Shown here: piece after piece, positions 6,635-8,792 of the stretch
Position numbering within the stretch: the first letter of the stretch is position 1
Layout: every line of letters starts with the position of its first letter
Origin: Lachnospiraceae bacterium
Lineage (GTDB): Bacteria; Bacillota; Clostridia; Lachnospirales; Lachnospiraceae
Length of the DNA: 8,792 bases
Direction: 5' to 3'
NCBI GenBank assembly: GCA_900772685.1
Contig: CAAGRP010000023.1
Location: 1-8,792 of the forward strand
Position numbers and translations under genes: made by a program
Notes under the pieces: generated by a model
Database searches by the model: none
What the model was told of the DNA's origin: nothing
Seen by the model: the letters and a program-made list of their open reading frames with translations, nothing else

Positions 6635-8701
6635 ATGAATTCGTCGAATCTGTTGTCTGAGATAAGACTCAGGGAATTAAAGGGCATCGGCGATAAGACT
6701 GAAAAGCTGTTCGGGAAGGTCGGAATCGACAATCTCGATCAGCTTATTCATTATTATCCGAGAGCTTATGATGCCTGCAGGGAATGTGTTGCGATATGCG
6801 ATATGGTTCCGGGAGAAAAGCAGTCCGTTAAGATACAGATAAAAAGACCGCCGACGGTAAAAAACGGTGGAAGGACAGCCATTACGATATTAAATGCGGA
6901 TGATATGAGCGGAAAGCTTGAGATCATCTGGTTTAACATGCCTTATTTAAGGAGCATACTTAAGGCCGGCAGTATAATGATATTCCGCGGAATGGTCATA
7001 CAGAAAAACGGTCATCTCTGTATGGAGCATCCGGAGATATTTTCACTTAATGCATATGAAGAGATAAAAGGAACGATAAGACCCATCTACTCCCTTACGG
7101 CAGGACTTAAAAACAAGGTCGTTGCGAAGGCTGTGACACAGGTGCTCGAAAAATATACCTTTTTCGAATATCTTCCCGAGAGGATGTTAAACGATAACCG
7201 GCTTGTCACAAGGGAAAAAGCGATCAATAGCATACATTTTCCGCATGATGAAAAAGAACTTTCGATGGCAAGGCGAAGGATCGTTTTTGATGAGTTCCTG
7301 TTTTATCTGCTGAGATTAAAGAGAATGTCAAATGACCGACAGGAGACAATAAACCGCTATAAGGTGACAGAGACAAGGACAGCGGACAGTATCATAAAGA
7401 ATCTGCCGTTTGAACTTACAGGGGCTCAAACGAAGGCGTGGAATGACATTAAAAATGACATAATGTCAGAGCATACCATGAACAGGCTGATGCAGGGGGA
7501 TGTAGGAAGCGGAAAGACTATAGTTGCAATCCTTGCGGTTACCGCTATGATGGAAGCCGGCTTTCAAAGTGCGATAATGGCTCCGACAGAGGTGCTGGCG
7601 GTGCAGCATTACAGGACTCTTGTGAAGCTTTTTGAAGACAACGGCATACCATCCGACAGGGTAAAGCTCCTGACGGGCTCAATGACTGCTTCGCAAAAGA
7701 AAAAAGCGTATGAAGAGATAAGAAATGCCGGAGTCGATATAGTGGTCGGAACACATGCCATAATACAGGACAAGGTCGAATTTAAAGAGCTGGGACTTGT
7801 CATAACCGATGAGCAGCACAGGTTCGGCGTAAGACAAAGAGGACTTATATCATTAAAGGGAAATGAGCCTCATGTGCTCGTGATGAGTGCCACACCTATA
7901 CCGAGGACACTCGCTCTTATCATGTTCGGGGATCTAAGCATTTCCGTGATCGATGAGCTCCCTAAAAAGAGGCTTAAGATCAAAAACTGCGTTGTAAATA
8001 CATCATATAGGAAAACCGCTTATGAATTTATGAAAAAACAGATAGAGGACGGACATCAGGTGTATATAATCTGCCCTATGATAGAACCGAATGAGAATCT
8101 CGGCTGCGAAAATGTCTTTGAATATACTTCAAGGATCAAAAAGTTTTTCTCTTCCGATATAAGATGTGAGATGCTTCACGGAAGAATGTCGGCGGATGAA
8201 AAGAACAGCATCATGGAGAGGTTTTCAAACGGAGATATAGACATCCTTGTTTCCACTACGGTAGTAGAGGTAGGTGTGGATGTTCCTAATTCAACGGTAA
8301 TGCTCATCGAGAATTCAGAGAGGTTCGGGCTTGCCCAGCTTCATCAGCTGAGAGGGCGTATAGGAAGGGGAAGCGCACAGTCCTACTGTATATTCATGAA
8401 AAGTGATTCGAGCGAGGAAACAGATAAAAGACTGGAGATAATCAGCAATTCAAACGACGGCTTTTATATAGCTAGAGAGGATCTTAAGCTCAGGGGGCAG
8501 GGAGATCTTTTCGGATTAAGGCAGAGCGGAGAGGCGGCTTTCTCAATGGCAGATATCTTTACGGATTCGGAAATACTCGAAAAGGCATCCGCTGCAGCGG
8601 GAAAGATACTGGAAGAGGATCCTATGCTCGAGTCGGATAAGTATAAAAAGCTTAAAGAAGCACTTGCACAGGCAGGCAGCGAGGCTGAAGGCATCTTATG
8701 A
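6635..8701 (+). CDS. recG: ATP-dependent DNA helicase RecG
   Basis: 688 residues, normal for RecG (682-693 in B. subtilis and E. coli). It reverses stalled replication forks and migrates Holliday junctions in the cytosol. Seen: N-terminal helix-hairpin-like segment (LKGIGDKTEKLF); wedge/OB domain ~65-135 (TAITILNADDMSGKLEIIWF); helicase core from ~255 with Q-like motif LTGAQ, Walker A GDVGSGKT (288-295, Lys294), APTEVLA, motif DEQH (392-395), SATPIPRT from Ser418, HGRMSADEK, VSTTVVEVGVDVPN and arginine-finger motif QLRGRIGRG (Arg573, Arg575, Arg578). The C-terminal TRG region follows (~608-632: AREDLKLRGQGDLFGLRQSG). Nothing is missing. Start: ATG with a modest GGAGA site 6 bases upstream and only 15 bp after fakA, so it is co-transcribed. 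The asp23-fakA-recG order is common in Firmicutes. Confidence 0.97.
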   Translation: MNSSNLLSEIRLRELKGIGDKTEKLFGKVGIDNLDQLIHYYPRAYDACRECVAICDMVPGEKQSVKIQIKRPPTVKNGGRTAITILNADDMSGKLEIIWFNMPYLRSILKAGSIMIFRGMVIQKNGHLCMEHPEIFSLNAYEEIKGTIRPIYSLTAGLKNKVVAKAVTQVLEKYTFFEYLPERMLNDNRLVTREKAINSIHFPHDEKELSMARRRIVFDEFLFYLLRLKRMSNDRQETINRYKVTETRTADSIIKNLPFELTGAQTKAWNDIKNDIMSEHTMNRLMQGDVGSGKTIVAILAVTAMMEAGFQSAIMAPTEVLAVQHYRTLVKLFEDNGIPSDRVKLLTGSMTASQKKKAYEEIRNAGVDIVVGTHAIIQDKVEFKELGLVITDEQHRFGVRQRGLISLKGNEPHVLVMSATPIPRTLALIMFGDLSISVIDELPKKRLKIKNCVVNTSYRKTAYEFMKKQIEDGHQVYIICPMIEPNENLGCENVFEYTSRIKKFFSSDIRCEMLHGRMSADEKNSIMERFSNGDIDILVSTTVVEVGVDVPNSTVMLIENSERFGLAQLHQLRGRIGRGSAQSYCIFMKSDSSEETDKRLEIISNSNDGFYIAREDLKLRGQGDLFGLRQSGEAAFSMADIFTDSEILEKASAAAGKILEEDPMLESDKYKKLKEALAQAGSEAEGIL

Positions 8702-8792
8702 CCTCTTTTGCCCCCGTCTAACCTCTGACCTTTTGACTCCGGTATCATATTAAGCATAATATACAAAACGCAAAATTTCACCCTCTCCAAGC
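8702..8792. other. Non-coding tail after recG
   Basis: 91 bases to the window edge. The first part is pyrimidine-rich on the + strand (CCTCTTTTGCCCCC, then CCTCTGACCTTTTGACTCC), unlike the A/G-rich coding strand before it; the second part is AT-rich. ACCTCT occurs at 8701-8706 and 8721-8726. No convincing GC-rich hairpin plus T-run terminator for recG is visible, and no gene start with a ribosome site is seen. Confidence 0.6.
8733..8760 (+). promoter_or_regulatory. Candidate promoter reading out of the window
   Basis: TTGACT (8733-8738, 5 of 6 to the -35 consensus) is followed after 16 bases by CATAAT (8755-8760, 5 of 6 to the -10 consensus). Transcription would begin near 8767 and enter the next, unseen gene. 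The box scores are good, but the region is AT-rich and weaker boxes also exist on the other strand, so direction is not certain. Confidence 0.45.

Noticed and set aside
8747..8762. Inverted repeat ATATTA-AGCA-TAATAT after recG as a terminator or operator
   Set aside because: All A-T stem without a following T-run; it overlaps the better-supported -10 box.
1..8792. Mobile elements, CRISPR arrays, tRNA genes or phage genes
   Set aside because: No repeat-spacer pattern, transposase or integrase motif, or tRNA-like cloverleaf was seen; the window is almost fully covered by housekeeping genes.

Overview
The window reads as ordinary chromosomal housekeeping DNA from a low-to-mid GC Gram-positive Clostridia, most likely Lachnospiraceae-like. 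This is inferred from heavy use of ATA (Ile) and AGA/AGG (Arg) codons, strong AGGAGG-type ribosome binding sites, a GTG start, and the gene order asp23/yloU - fakA/yloV - recG, which is typical of Firmicutes. All genes are on the + strand and about 98% of the window is coding. No tRNA, rRNA, CRISPR array, insertion sequence or phage gene was seen.

Region 1 (1-4451) is a carbamoyl-phosphate synthase unit. It holds the 3' part of carA (glutaminase domain, cut by the window edge), overlapping by 8 bp a very long carB. The carB product is 1342 residues against about 1070 in the family. The extra ~282 residues are a complete diaminopimelate epimerase (DapF) fold joined in frame, with almost no linker, to the end of the CarB regulatory domain. 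The CarB part keeps both ATP-grasp halves. The DapF part keeps most substrate-binding motifs and one catalytic cysteine (Cys1285), but the other catalytic cysteine is alanine (Ala1136, MAGNS where the family has MCGNG). An unusual cysteine (Cys1074) sits in the N-terminal substrate loop. The CarB regulatory (MGS-like) domain also lacks several residues that bind the nucleotide effector in E. coli. This fusion is the most interesting thing in the window.

Region 2 (4452-8701) is a second transcription unit, probably started by a promoter at about 4460-4488. It encodes an Asp23/Gls24 (YloU) protein, the fatty acid kinase catalytic subunit FakA (YloV), and the ATP-dependent branch-migration helicase RecG. 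All three look intact. FakA would phosphorylate fatty acids held by a FakB (DegV-family) partner, which is not encoded here. RecG works on stalled replication forks and Holliday junctions and has no evident functional link to its neighbours beyond conserved order.

Region 3 (8702-8792) is a 91-base C/T-rich, then AT-rich non-coding tail with a plausible promoter pointing out of the window, probably toward the next gene.
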